From contig NZ_LUKY01000029.1 in assembly GCF_001881495.1 (NCBI RefSeq), positions 23,814 to 87,813 on the forward strand: a stretch of 64,000 nt of DNA. Direction: 5' to 3'. The DNA is from Candidatus Rickettsiella isopodorum. GTDB lineage: Bacteria > Pseudomonadota > Gammaproteobacteria > Diplorickettsiales > Diplorickettsiaceae. The notes under the pieces are model-generated. The model was not told the DNA's origin. It searched no databases and saw nothing but the letters and a program-made list of their open reading frames with translations. Shown piece by piece: positions 1 to 9,252 of the stretch (positions within the stretch are counted from its first letter, which is position 1; the number at the start of each line of letters is the position of its first letter). A program made the translations under genes and the position numbers.

Positions 1-40
1 ATTAATGCAGCTTTTTATATCTGATATTTGAATGAGGATT

Positions 41-319
41 TTAGGCAGTAACAGTATTTGTTAATTTGCGAATTCTAGCTAACAAACGACTCTTATGTCT
101 TGCGGCTTTGTTTTTGTGGATGAAACCTTTATCAGCCATGCGATCAATAATGGGTGAAGCGACTCGGTAGGCCTCATCGGCTTCCATTGCTTTTCCATTC
201 TCAATAGCGACAACAACACGTTTAATATAGGTCCGCATCATGGAGCGATAGCCGGTATTATGCTGGCGGTGTTTTTCTGCTTGTCGAACCCGTTTTTTTG
301 CTTGTTTTGTATTGGCCAA
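41..319 (-). CDS. rpsT: 30S ribosomal protein S20
   Basis: Small basic protein of the 30S subunit that binds 16S rRNA. The 92 residues begin (M)[12 protein letters not shown] and end [17 protein letters not shown], the family signature along its whole length. I place the start at a TTG codon (317-319) because it gives the exact family N-terminus and a perfect AGGAGG lies 7 bases upstream; the reading frame continues upstream only as an unrelated leader. A UUG start is also known for E. coli rpsT, where it is linked to autogenous control. The gene follows mrdA on the same strand, about 125 bases downstream. No clear terminator is visible in the 40 bases after the stop. Confidence 0.97.
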   Translation of the reverse strand: MANTKQAKKRVRQAEKHRQHNTGYRSMMRTYIKRVVVAIENGKAMEADEAYRVASPIIDRMADKGFIHKNKAARHKSRLLARIRKLTNTVTA

Positions 320-326
320 TGGACAA

Positions 327-332
327 CCTCCT
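327..332 (-). promoter_or_regulatory. Shine-Dalgarno of rpsT deciding a TTG start
   Basis: A perfect AGGAGG on the minus strand with 7 bases to the TTG codon at 317-319. It fixes the non-ATG start of rpsT. The strong ribosome site paired with a weak start codon is the arrangement expected if S20 limits its own translation. Confidence 0.8.
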
Positions 333-444
333 GAAATAACAACAAACGAACTTACAATTAATAAATTTAGCGTAAGCCTGAATAAATAGGGGCCAATCAT
401 GCCCTTATAGAGGCTATTTGTCAATCAAGAGAGAATTTAATGGA

Positions 445-2544
445 TTACTCTTCTATTGAGTTATCATGATCCTCTCTATCTTGAATATCTTGGTGTTTAT
501 CAGACTGAGTGGGGAGAGTGTCTTCTTCCATTTCGTTGTTATCTTCATCCTCTTCAGCTTCCAATTTATTGGTATTAGGTTGCTTTAGAGTATCAGAAGC
601 CTCTGGGGAATTCGATAGATTTTTAGACGGCTCATCTAATTGATTATTCTTTGGTTTTTTTTCAGGAACAATAATCGGAAGAGCTTGTTGAGAAGTAATA
701 GTTGGTATGGGTGAAGGGAGTATTAAATAATAGTCTAAAAGTTTGCGTGCGATTTGAGGAGCTGGAGTAACGCTATTCTGGATAACAATAGCAAGAGCAA
801 TAGTAGGTTTTTCAACGGGTGCAAAAGCAATAAATAATGAGTTATCGCGCAGCTTGGCAGCGATTGTTTTGGTATCATAACGCTCATCGTTTTTAAAACT
901 ATATACTTGCGCTGTTCCTGTTTTACCTGCCAAGGTATAGGGAACACCCGGAAAGAAACGTTCGGCTGTTCCACCTGGCGCATTCACAACGTGTTGCATA
1001 GCTGTACGGATAAAGCCTAAAATATCTTGAGGTAAATTGATTGGTTCTAAATGTTGTGGTTTAGTTAAGGTGATTGTTCCGTCCCCCTTGCGCCAGCTTA
1101 ATACGACATGAGGTTTCCAACGATCTCCCCATTCAGCGAGAGCACTGACTGCGAAGGCAAGCTGTAGCGGTGTTACTAATAGATAACCTTGGCCTATGCC
1201 GCAATTTAATGTATCTCCAGCATACCAGGGAGTGTGATAGAATTTTTTTTTCCATTCAGGATTAGGTAAAACTCCACTCCCTTCATCAGGAAGATCAATA
1301 TCAGTTAGAGCTCCGAACCCAAATCGTTTTAGGCTAGTATAAATCCGACGTATACCCATACGTAGACTCAGATTATAAAAATATATATCGGAAGAAACAG
1401 TCAGCGCTTTGAGTAAATTGACATCACCATAAGCATGACGACGAAAATTATGATAAATCCGCCCTCTGCCATTAATTTGAAACTCCCCAGCATCATGAAT
1501 GGTAAAGGTGGGAGTTACCACATTTTCTAGAAGAGCCCCCGTACTGATGAAAGGTTTTATGGTAGATCCGGGATGGTAAGCCCCACGTAGGGCACGGTTA
1601 TAGAGCGGATTTCCAGGTTCATTTTGTAATAATTCGTAATCATGTTGTCGAATTCCGCTCACAAATAGATTGGGATCAAAAGTAGGATTGCTTACAAAGG
1701 CTAAAACTTCACCATTACGAGGATCCAAAGCGACTATAGCTCCTTTTTGGCTGCCTAATGCTTGTTGTGCTAATTTTTGCAAACCACTATCGATGGTTAA
1801 GGTAATACTTCTTCCTGCAATGGGTCGAGTTTGTTTTAATATACGCACGATTTGGCCGTGTACATTCGTTTCTACTTGCTGGTAACCGACTGCACCATGT
1901 AGCTGTGCTTCATAATATTTCTCTACGCCTGTTTTTCCAATGAAATTACTTGCACTATAATTCACCGGATCTAAGGTTTGTAATTCTTTTTCATTAATTC
2001 TCCCCATATAACCCACTATTGCCGCAAAAGGAGCTCCCTGAGGGTAATAACGTATCATTTGTGCTTGTATCGCAACACCGGGAAAACGATATCTTTCTAG
2101 AGAAAATTTAGCTACTTCTTCTTCATTTAATTTTAAGCGTAGGGGTACAGGTTCAAAACGATGATGTAAATGCTTTTGACGGTTAAACTGTTTTAAATCC
2201 TCTGCGTCTATTTTTATAAAAGAGCTTAATTGTTGAATAGTCGCATCTATATTTTTTACCAAATCAGGTGTAATAACAAGATTAAAAATAGGTTTATTTT
2301 CTGCCAGTAATACACCCTTTCTATCATAAATTAAGCCGCGATTGGGCTCTATTGAGACTAGGCCAAGCTGATTTTGACGGGCTAAGGTGGTATAAAGTTT
2401 ATGCTGAAAGACTTGTAAATAGACTAACCTGCTTAGCAAGAGGATGCTTAGAATCAATATCCCAATAAGAATAGCGATAGCTCTACGCTTAAATAATTTA
2501 TGCTCTTGAAGAGTGTTTTTAAATGTATTAATTGACTTAAGCAT
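445..2544 (-). CDS. mrdA: Penicillin-binding protein 2 (elongasome transpeptidase) with acidic C-terminal tail
   Basis: Peptidoglycan DD-transpeptidase of the rod-shape (elongation) machinery, anchored in the inner membrane and acting in the periplasm. A short cytoplasmic N-terminus is followed by one membrane segment (about residues 21-44), a dimerisation domain containing NRGLIYDRKG, and a transpeptidase domain. The catalytic motifs are SxxK at S327-K330 (GSTIKP), SSD at 384-386 and KTG at 541-543, so the enzyme looks active. The family normally ends shortly after the transpeptidase domain. Here about 80 extra residues (from about 615) form a low-complexity, proline- then Asp/Glu-rich tail. 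rodA, the usual neighbour, does not follow; rpsT does. The start ATG has no obvious ribosome site but gives the expected N-terminus. Confidence 0.96.
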   Translation of the reverse strand: MLKSINTFKNTLQEHKLFKRRAIAILIGILILSILLLSRLVYLQVFQHKLYTTLARQNQLGLVSIEPNRGLIYDRKGVLLAENKPIFNLVITPDLVKNIDATIQQLSSFIKIDAEDLKQFNRQKHLHHRFEPVPLRLKLNEEEVAKFSLERYRFPGVAIQAQMIRYYPQGAPFAAIVGYMGRINEKELQTLDPVNYSASNFIGKTGVEKYYEAQLHGAVGYQQVETNVHGQIVRILKQTRPIAGRSITLTIDSGLQKLAQQALGSQKGAIVALDPRNGEVLAFVSNPTFDPNLFVSGIRQHDYELLQNEPGNPLYNRALRGAYHPGSTIKPFISTGALLENVVTPTFTIHDAGEFQINGRGRIYHNFRRHAYGDVNLLKALTVSSDIYFYNLSLRMGIRRIYTSLKRFGFGALTDIDLPDEGSGVLPNPEWKKKFYHTPWYAGDTLNCGIGQGYLLVTPLQLAFAVSALAEWGDRWKPHVVLSWRKGDGTITLTKPQHLEPINLPQDILGFIRTAMQHVVNAPGGTAERFFPGVPYTLAGKTGTAQVYSFKNDERYDTKTIAAKLRDNSLFIAFAPVEKPTIALAIVIQNSVTPAPQIARKLLDYYLILPSPIPTITSQQALPIIVPEKKPKNNQLDEPSKNLSNSPEASDTLKQPNTNKLEAEEDEDNNEMEEDTLPTQSDKHQDIQDREDHDNSIEE

Positions 2545-2606
2545 AATATTTGATTGTGCCTTAGTTAAATGCTGAGTAACAGCATGGTCCTGTCCCTGTT
2601 ACACTC

Positions 2607-2636
2607 AAATGGGTCGTATTTGGTTCTTACCCATTT
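2607..2636. other. Inverted repeat between divergent mrdA and hemL
   Basis: Arms AAATGGGT (2607-2614) and ACCCATTT (2629-2636) are perfectly complementary with a 14-base spacer, in the 241-base gap between two divergently transcribed genes. It could be an operator or an mRNA hairpin; nothing else in the gap is recognisable. Confidence 0.3.
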
Positions 2637-2785
2637 AAAACGCTTGTAAGTCTTATGATGGCATTTTTGCTTTGGTTTATCGTTTACAATCAAGTAGATT
2701 GCTGCCCGGTATAAAAAATTTTATTAACATTTAATTTTTCTGAGTATATAAAAAAGTAAAGATTTAAGACAGGTCTAAGTTAAAT

Positions 2786-4090
2786 ATGGTTTCTTCACAT
2801 GAGTTATTTAGTAAGGCTAAGCAGTTTATTCCAGGAGGGGTTAATTCTCCGGTGCGCTCGTTTAGTGCAGTGGGTGGTGATCCGATATTCTTTTCACATG
2901 GGAAAGGGGCTTACTTATTTGATGTTCAAGGTCAGTCCTATATCGATTATGTGGGGTCCTGGGGCGCGTTAATTCTTGGGCATGCTCCAGAAAAAATAGT
3001 ATCCGCTGTAGAGCAAGCTGCTAGACGAGGTTTAAGTTTCGGTGCTCCAACACCCGGAGAGATTGACTTAGCAGAAAAAATTTCCAATTTAATGCCTAAT
3101 TTAGCAAAAGTCCGTTTAATGAACTCAGGTACTGAAGCGACCATGACAGCGATACGGCTTGCCCGAGGATTTACTGGTCGCGATAAAATCCTTAAATTTA
3201 ATGGGTGTTATCATGGCCATGTGGATGCACTGTTGGTAAAAGCAGGTTCAGGATTAGCCAGTTTTGGTATACCTGATAGTGCGGGTATACCGAAAGAAGT
3301 GGCGCAACAAACCTTGAGTGTTGACTTTAATAATCTTGAGCAAGTTACACAAATGTTTATGCATTATGGTAAGGAAATTGCTGCCGTCATCGTAGAGCCT
3401 ATCGCAGCTAATATGAATTGTGTTTTACCACTGTCTGGTTTTTTAGAAGGATTACGTGAATTATGTGATTACTATGGAAGCTTACTCATTTTTGATGAAG
3501 TGATATCAGGTTTTAGGGTATCTTTAGGTGGTGCACAAGCAATCTATCAAGTGAAGCCCGATTTAACTACGCTAGGTAAAATTATTGGCGGTGGTTTACC
3601 AGTGGGCGCTTTAGGCGGTCGATCTGAAATTATGGATTGTTTGGCTCCACAAGGAAAAGTTTATCAAGCTGGCACTTTATCAGGTAATCCAATTGCAGTG
3701 GCAGCAGGTCTTGCTACTTTAGAAGTAGTCAGCCAACCAGAATTCTATGCTGAATTAAATTTTATAAACGAAAAACTAGTATCTGGATTATTAGCGCTTG
3801 CTAAAGAGGCCAACATTTGTTTTCAAGCCCACCATGTCGGAGGATTATTCGGGTTTCTTTTTACTCAAGAGATTGGAATCTATAATTACCAACAAGTAAA
3901 ATCAGCCAATCAGCTCCTTTTCAAAGAATTTTTCCACAGAATGCTTGCTGAAGGTATTTATTTTTCACCCTCTGCTTTTGAATCAGGTTTTATATCCAGT
4001 CTACATGGAAGTCAGGAGATAAATTTTACGTTAGCAGCGGCAGAAAAAGTATTTGCTAAGCTAAAAGAACAAAATTTAATTCCCGCCTAA
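2786..4090 (+). CDS. hemL: Glutamate-1-semialdehyde 2,1-aminomutase
   Basis: PLP enzyme that converts glutamate-1-semialdehyde to 5-aminolevulinate in the C5 route to haem. The 434 residues match the usual length. Visible motifs are the N-terminal [11 protein letters not shown], the cofactor-contact region [20 protein letters not shown] (114-133), FDEVISGFR (236-244) and the PLP-binding lysine in [15 protein letters not shown] (K265). The cytosolic enzyme stands alone here, divergent from mrdA and followed by the unrelated 1236-residue gene. Confidence 0.98.
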   Translation: MVSSHELFSKAKQFIPGGVNSPVRSFSAVGGDPIFFSHGKGAYLFDVQGQSYIDYVGSWGALILGHAPEKIVSAVEQAARRGLSFGAPTPGEIDLAEKISNLMPNLAKVRLMNSGTEATMTAIRLARGFTGRDKILKFNGCYHGHVDALLVKAGSGLASFGIPDSAGIPKEVAQQTLSVDFNNLEQVTQMFMHYGKEIAAVIVEPIAANMNCVLPLSGFLEGLRELCDYYGSLLIFDEVISGFRVSLGGAQAIYQVKPDLTTLGKIIGGGLPVGALGGRSEIMDCLAPQGKVYQAGTLSGNPIAVAAGLATLEVVSQPEFYAELNFINEKLVSGLLALAKEANICFQAHHVGGLFGFLFTQEIGIYNYQQVKSANQLLFKEFFHRMLAEGIYFSPSAFESGFISSLHGSQEINFTLAAAEKVFAKLKEQNLIPA

Positions 4091-4131
4091 TTTTCTATTC
4101 CACTCAGTTAACTTAAGTTTTTTTATAAAAA

Positions 4132-4160
4132 TTCTCTTATTCTTCATTTTCTAGTATAAT
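4132..4160 (+). promoter_or_regulatory. Candidate sigma70 promoter upstream of the 1236-residue gene
   Basis: A perfect TATAAT (4155-4160) lies 17 bases after a poor -35 (TTCTCT, 4132-4137). Transcription would start about 50 bases before the 4219 start codon. The weak -35 suggests either modest activity or dependence on an activator. Confidence 0.4.
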
Positions 4161-4218
4161 TTATAGTTAGCTAGAGTTTGGACATAAAAAATAATCAAAA
4201 TTTATTGGAAAATAAGAA

Positions 4219-7200
4219 ATGCTAATGGAAGAAGTGCACGCTATCACAAATACCGAAGATGAAAATAGGAGTGTACTTCACAATCTGGCTTTGCCTATTT
4301 CTTATTCTTTATCAAAAGAATTACATGATAATTCAGCTGAATTATTATTATTAGAAAAAAAAATTATATTAGGAAATAACTTATTAGCTAAGGTTAATGA
4401 TCAAGCGTTAATATTAAAATTAAAGAAAGAGAGAAGAAAATTTCAAGAGAAAAAAACAGAACTAACTACTTTAATTGAAAAACTGAAATTTATTATTGGC
4501 TCTATAAAAGATTTTACTTTATTCTTTATTTTTATCGGAAGATTTTATACGCTGACAATTGAAAAATTAAATTTTGAACAGCGTGCCAAGAAAATTTCTT
4601 TAAAATTAATTTACGACTTAAAAAAAGAAGAGCAGAATTTATATAATGAATATGTTGAAGGAGATTGCTTTACTAAAGTATTAGAAGTCTTATCTTTTGA
4701 ATCTTATCAATGTTATTTCCAGGAATATACCAAAAATTTTTTTGGTAATATCCCAAATTACAGTGATCGCTATGTCAATGTGCTTTTAATCATAAAAGCC
4801 ATGTTTTCTATGTGCGCTTGTTTTAGAGTAGATCAATTTGATTTAACCAATGTCAAAATTTTTTTATCCAACCATATACCGCACGCGGTTGTTTTGCCAA
4901 ACCATAATTATGAGTTAGTTGCATTGCGCTGCTTTTTTTTCTATGAAATTGTAAAAGAATATCTTAAGTTAAAATTAGTAAAAAATAATCTGAGTAATTT
5001 GAAAAAATCGATTAGTTTGGAATTAAACATAAGCAATTATAAATCACAAAACAAAAAGGTGCTTATAATGGGGTTATATAATTTGCAAGAATCTTTAAGC
5101 AAGATTGAAGAAAAATATAGTAATTTTCTAAAAAAAAAACCAGAAGATAATGAATCAGACATTAATGAATCGTTAGCTTTTTTTAAGATAATAGTCGATG
5201 ACATTCAGTTGCTTAATACAAAAACAAAAAATTTAATTGAAGATAAATATGCTAAGTTGAATAAAATGTGTAGCCTTTTAGTAATCATTACGCATGAGAA
5301 TTATCTGCCTAAATTTTTAGAAGTATTTAATATTAAAATAGGGAATGATTTTTTATTAAATGAAATAAAAGGATCAGAAAATATAGAGACAAATAAAGAA
5401 GCGCTTAATCATTTATTTCATGCTATCTGTAGAGATGAATTTTATATCCCATTAAGCAAAAGAGTTAATTTATTTATTAAGCAAATGACCGAAACTTATT
5501 GCAAAGCCGATATTTCAGTGCTTGAAAGTATAGAGTTGGAAGACTTAATAGAATTTAGCTTTTATTATATTTTTACTTTGGCTTATATGAATTTTAATGA
5601 TCGTTTGAAAGGAACTAACACTAAATTGCTTTATGCTCAAATGGTTGCTTTTAATAGGTTTATCAATATTAAATTTGAATCCTTAGAAGTATTAGAAAAA
5701 AGAAAAAATGAAAAAATAAGTAAATTTTTAGAAAAAAACTTTAAAAATAAAGAAAACTACTTTCATCATAAGGAAAATATTCTTGAAGAAATCAAATTAA
5801 ACTTAGAAATGATACAAAATATTAAAAGTATCTTGTCTGATGCCAAATCGCTAGAAACGGCTCTTATCCCCAAGTTAGAGTCAGATTTAATTCCGATGCC
5901 TGAAGCAAATACGCTAATTAATTTTTTAAAAAAATTAGAGAAAAAACAAAAAACTTGTGAAGCTGAGTATCAAAAAATAGAAAAGCACCTGTTCTTTGAT
6001 AAATCTAAAACTAAAAAAATAATTAAAAAAAGTAATGAAGTTTATTCAGAGAAGGATAAGAGAGTAGAAGAGAATAAAATGATTGAATTTTTTTCAGAAC
6101 CATTAATTTATTTGTCTAGAAATTTGATGGAAATTTTAAAAAATATAAATATAAAAGAGAACCTCCAAGATATAAATCAATTTTGCCAGAAACTTTCTTC
6201 TGCTATGGGGCAACTCTCCTCATCTATAAATAAGCTTATATTAAGTATGGGTAATTGGAATTATATTTATAAAACACACCATTTAACCGATCTAAGTTTA
6301 CCTGAACTATTAAAATTAATGGATGAAATTATAATTAAGGAACCTTTAACAAAAAGTAGAGGCCATAAAAAGAAATTGTTTCAATTAAAAGAGTTGCTTA
6401 ATACGTCATGTTTATCGACAGAACTTCTTATTGATCAAGTTAACCCAATAATTAAAAAATATCATAATTTAAATACGGAAGCCAAAAAATTTTTAAGTAT
6501 GCTTCCTGTTTCTTTTATCGATGATCACAAAAATTTTAAACTCTTGTCTAAATCAATGATTAAAAAAGTAAAACGTAATATTAAGGAATATAAACAATTA
6601 AAAGAACAATCAAATTGTCTGGTAAAATTAATTCGATTAATTAAGTGCGAAATGGATGATCGAGCAATTAGATTATATGCCATCATCGTAGAAGCCGATG
6701 ACTATCAAAGAACCTATAAATTTTTTGAAAAACTGTCTAGCAAAACTTTTAATCATTCAAAACAGATTCTTTCTGTTGTTAAACAAAGAAGTTCTGAGGA
6801 TACGGATAAAAAAGTTGCCTTACCTCAGCCGAGCCAGTTAATGAATGCAACTAAAGAAATAACGATTGAAAGCTTGGGTGAAGCGCAAGTGGAATCTAAT
6901 TATACTGCTAATGGAAATAGAGAACTCGAGCTTAATGAAGATTTGCTCAACAACCAAGAACCATTAAACGTTGAAAAAAAATTGATAGAAGAAGAGATCT
7001 TCATTGAGGCTTCTTTAAATAATCGTTCTAATAATTCGGGTTTGCCTGATATGACTTTACTACAAGACTATGAAGCTTGGAATTTTGAATTTGAAAAATG
7101 GAAAAACGATAAAAATGCTCAACTATACAAGCTTTTTCATATTATTGAAAATTGTTCGAAAACAGTTTTAATGAGTAGCGCAAATGCATTTTTAAAATAT

Positions 7201-7929
7201 TTGTCTTTACATCAGAATGATCTTATTGAAAAAAATGACGAACTAAACAAACGTAAAAATCAAATAAGTTCTTTTTTTAACGATCCGGCTAAAAATAAAC
7301 TATTTATAAGTTATTTGACTCAATACTTAAACTGGTTCGACGAAATCTTTCAGCGGATTATCGTTTGTAGGACACTGATTTTGCAGAATGAGCAAAATCC
7401 TGAAATTCAAGAATCTCCTCGTTTACCTAGTTCCTTCGCTAACAATAGAGCAGAGTTTAATAATTTATTAACTTTTTATTTAGGGGCTACTGATAAATAC
7501 AATAAGTTTCGAGATAATTTAATTAATGAAGAAAAAGAATTAAATAATTTGAATCGAAATTTTATTAAACAAATACTTAGCCTAGGATCGCTTGATGAAA
7601 TGGAAGAAGATAATGTATTATCTGGCTTCAGTAAACAATTAGATAGGGTCAATCAATTAAAACTAGCAATAGAACAAGAATTTGAAACTAAACAGAAAAT
7701 CAAAGAGAAATTATCGTTGATTGCAAGCCCTGAAATTGTTAAGTTTTATTTAAGTCGTATTGATCCATGCGATGCAGACAGCTTAAAAACTGTAGGATCG
7801 GATTTGTTTCCCCCACAATTTCCTGCAATAGCAAGTTGTGGTCCGTCTACATTTTATTATTTGCCTCCATCTGCTCTTGGTCCCATTGATGGAGCTCAGT
7901 CATACAGTCAAATATTTTACACGATGTAA
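4219..7929 (+). CDS. Large helical/coiled-coil protein of unknown function (possible secreted effector)
   Basis: I do not recognise a family. The 1236 residues are very rich in Lys, Glu, Asn, Leu and Ile. Long charged helical stretches of coiled-coil type occur throughout, for example around residues 30-95, 255-345, 495-545 and 585-640. There is no signal peptide and no convincing membrane segment; one hydrophobic patch (about 93-108) could be a buried helix. A disordered acidic stretch lies around 850-940. The last 40 residues change character completely, becoming Pro/Ser/Tyr-rich and ending SQIFYTM. Base composition is more A+T-rich than the flanking hemL. A cytosolic structural protein or a type IV-secreted effector are both possible; the effector idea rests only on size, composition and lineage. 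The start at 4219 is uncertain because a second ATG follows two codons later. Confidence 0.7.
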   Translation: MLMEEVHAITNTEDENRSVLHNLALPISYSLSKELHDNSAELLLLEKKIILGNNLLAKVNDQALILKLKKERRKFQEKKTELTTLIEKLKFIIGSIKDFTLFFIFIGRFYTLTIEKLNFEQRAKKISLKLIYDLKKEEQNLYNEYVEGDCFTKVLEVLSFESYQCYFQEYTKNFFGNIPNYSDRYVNVLLIIKAMFSMCACFRVDQFDLTNVKIFLSNHIPHAVVLPNHNYELVALRCFFFYEIVKEYLKLKLVKNNLSNLKKSISLELNISNYKSQNKKVLIMGLYNLQESLSKIEEKYSNFLKKKPEDNESDINESLAFFKIIVDDIQLLNTKTKNLIEDKYAKLNKMCSLLVIITHENYLPKFLEVFNIKIGNDFLLNEIKGSENIETNKEALNHLFHAICRDEFYIPLSKRVNLFIKQMTETYCKADISVLESIELEDLIEFSFYYIFTLAYMNFNDRLKGTNTKLLYAQMVAFNRFINIKFESLEVLEKRKNEKISKFLEKNFKNKENYFHHKENILEEIKLNLEMIQNIKSILSDAKSLETALIPKLESDLIPMPEANTLINFLKKLEKKQKTCEAEYQKIEKHLFFDKSKTKKIIKKSNEVYSEKDKRVEENKMIEFFSEPLIYLSRNLMEILKNINIKENLQDINQFCQKLSSAMGQLSSSINKLILSMGNWNYIYKTHHLTDLSLPELLKLMDEIIIKEPLTKSRGHKKKLFQLKELLNTSCLSTELLIDQVNPIIKKYHNLNTEAKKFLSMLPVSFIDDHKNFKLLSKSMIKKVKRNIKEYKQLKEQSNCLVKLIRLIKCEMDDRAIRLYAIIVEADDYQRTYKFFEKLSSKTFNHSKQILSVVKQRSSEDTDKKVALPQPSQLMNATKEITIESLGEAQVESNYTANGNRELELNEDLLNNQEPLNVEKKLIEEEIFIEASLNNRSNNSGLPDMTLLQDYEAWNFEFEKWKNDKNAQLYKLFHIIENCSKTVLMSSANAFLKYLSLHQNDLIEKNDELNKRKNQISSFFNDPAKNKLFISYLTQYLNWFDEIFQRIIVCRTLILQNEQNPEIQESPRLPSSFANNRAEFNNLLTFYLGATDKYNKFRDNLINEEKELNNLNRNFIKQILSLGSLDEMEEDNVLSGFSKQLDRVNQLKLAIEQEFETKQKIKEKLSLIASPEIVKFYLSRIDPCDADSLKTVGSDLFPPQFPAIASCGPSTFYYLPPSALGPIDGAQSYSQIFYTM

Positions 7930-9252
7930 TTATTTTTCCCCTAGCGTAATGACAATCATTTTTTTTGGTTTAATCCTTTGGAATGCCTGCTTAATTTGCC
8001 CTAAATTTACAGAATTAATATTTTGTTGGTAGGTGTCTAAGTAATTCAATGGTAATTGATAAAAACCTATCTTTTCTGTAGCCGCTAAAATGCCTTCATT
8101 ACTAGTGATCGAAAGTGGAAAGCTGCCGACAAGAGCTCGTTTGGCTTCTTGCAAATTTTGCGAAGTGGGACCTTTAACAAGAAAGTTTTTTAAAGTTTGT
8201 TCAGTCAAAGAAAGTGCTTTAGCCGCTTGATCGCAGCGTGTTTGTAGCACAATTAAGAAAGGGCCAGCGGCTTGTAATGGCTTGAATCCACTATTTATGC
8301 CATAACATAAACCTCGTTTATTTCTAACCTCATTAAAAAGTTTTGAGGTAAGTATGCCACCACCTAAAATTTGGTTACCGACAACCAGTGGAAAATAGTC
8401 AGGATCTTTTATAGCAATACCGATTTGACCTAAAAAAATAGTTGTTTGTTTGGATGGATAAAGAACTTTTATGATGTGACTTTTTAAGTGAGGAGATAAA
8501 GGTGCATTGACAGGGATAGAGGCTTTTCCTTGTGCCAACGCACCTGAAAGTTGTTCGGCAATATTCATTGCTTTTGCTTTAGTTACATTTCCTACGATAG
8601 CGATGACGCCATTTTTTGCAACATAATGGCGATGGTAAAATTTTAATAATTTTTCTTGGGATATTTGCTTAATATTTGTTGTAGTTCCTAATATAGGTGA
8701 GGCATAAGGATGAAGACCATATAAAGCTTGGTAGAAGATTTTAGCGGCAATAGCACTCGGTGTTTGCGCTTCTTGTTGTAGAGAGATTAGAATTTGTTTT
8801 TTAATCCTATTGATAGCCGTTTTAGGGAAAGTCGCATCCTTAAGTAAGCCAGAAAAAGTGCTTAATGCTGAGTTGAAGAATTGTGGAGCGCTGAGTGAGC
8901 GTAGATTTAAGACGGTCATATCTTGGTTAACACCTGCATTATAATGAGCTCCGACGGCTTCAAATCGGTTAGCAATTTGATCAGCATTTAAATTTTGAGT
9001 CCCCTGGTCTAACATTTGTGCAGTAAATTGAGCAATCCCTGGTGAATCATGATCTTGAGCAGAGCCAGCATGAAATAAGACACCGATATCTATAATAGGT
9101 AGTTCTTTTTTAGCAACGAAATAAACCGGCATACCATTTTTTGTAGACCAGTGTTCAATTTTTAGAATAACGTGTGGGGTTTCTGCTTGCGTAGTGCCAA
9201 TAATAAATATCGATAAAAAAGTCAAAAAATAAAAGTAAAATTTAATGCGCAT
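7930..9252 (-). CDS. M16 family peptidase-like protein, zinc site missing
   Basis: Second member of an M16 (pitrilysin/processing-peptidase-like) pair. The first 23 residues look like a signal peptide (hydrophobic run then TQAE), implying export to the periplasm. The position corresponding to HxxEH reads GSAQDHDSPGIAQFTAQML, so the zinc-binding histidines and glutamate are absent. The C-terminal half keeps the family arginine/tyrosine region (NEVRNKRGLCYGINSG). It overlaps the catalytic partner upstream by 11 bases, so the two are co-transcribed and probably translationally coupled. The known arrangement in this family is a heterodimer of one active and one inactive subunit, and that is the likely role here. 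Substrate unknown. Confidence 0.9.
   Translation of the reverse strand: MRIKFYFYFLTFLSIFIIGTTQAETPHVILKIEHWSTKNGMPVYFVAKKELPIIDIGVLFHAGSAQDHDSPGIAQFTAQMLDQGTQNLNADQIANRFEAVGAHYNAGVNQDMTVLNLRSLSAPQFFNSALSTFSGLLKDATFPKTAINRIKKQILISLQQEAQTPSAIAAKIFYQALYGLHPYASPILGTTTNIKQISQEKLLKFYHRHYVAKNGVIAIVGNVTKAKAMNIAEQLSGALAQGKASIPVNAPLSPHLKSHIIKVLYPSKQTTIFLGQIGIAIKDPDYFPLVVGNQILGGGILTSKLFNEVRNKRGLCYGINSGFKPLQAAGPFLIVLQTRCDQAAKALSLTEQTLKNFLVKGPTSQNLQEAKRALVGSFPLSITSNEGILAATEKIGFYQLPLNYLDTYQQNINSVNLGQIKQAFQRIKPKKMIVITLGEK

Noticed and set aside
4091..4218. PmrA-type (CTTAA direct repeat) box upstream of the 1236-residue gene
   Set aside because: A single CTTAA-like run occurs, but not the paired repeat with fixed spacing known for Legionella and Coxiella effector promoters.
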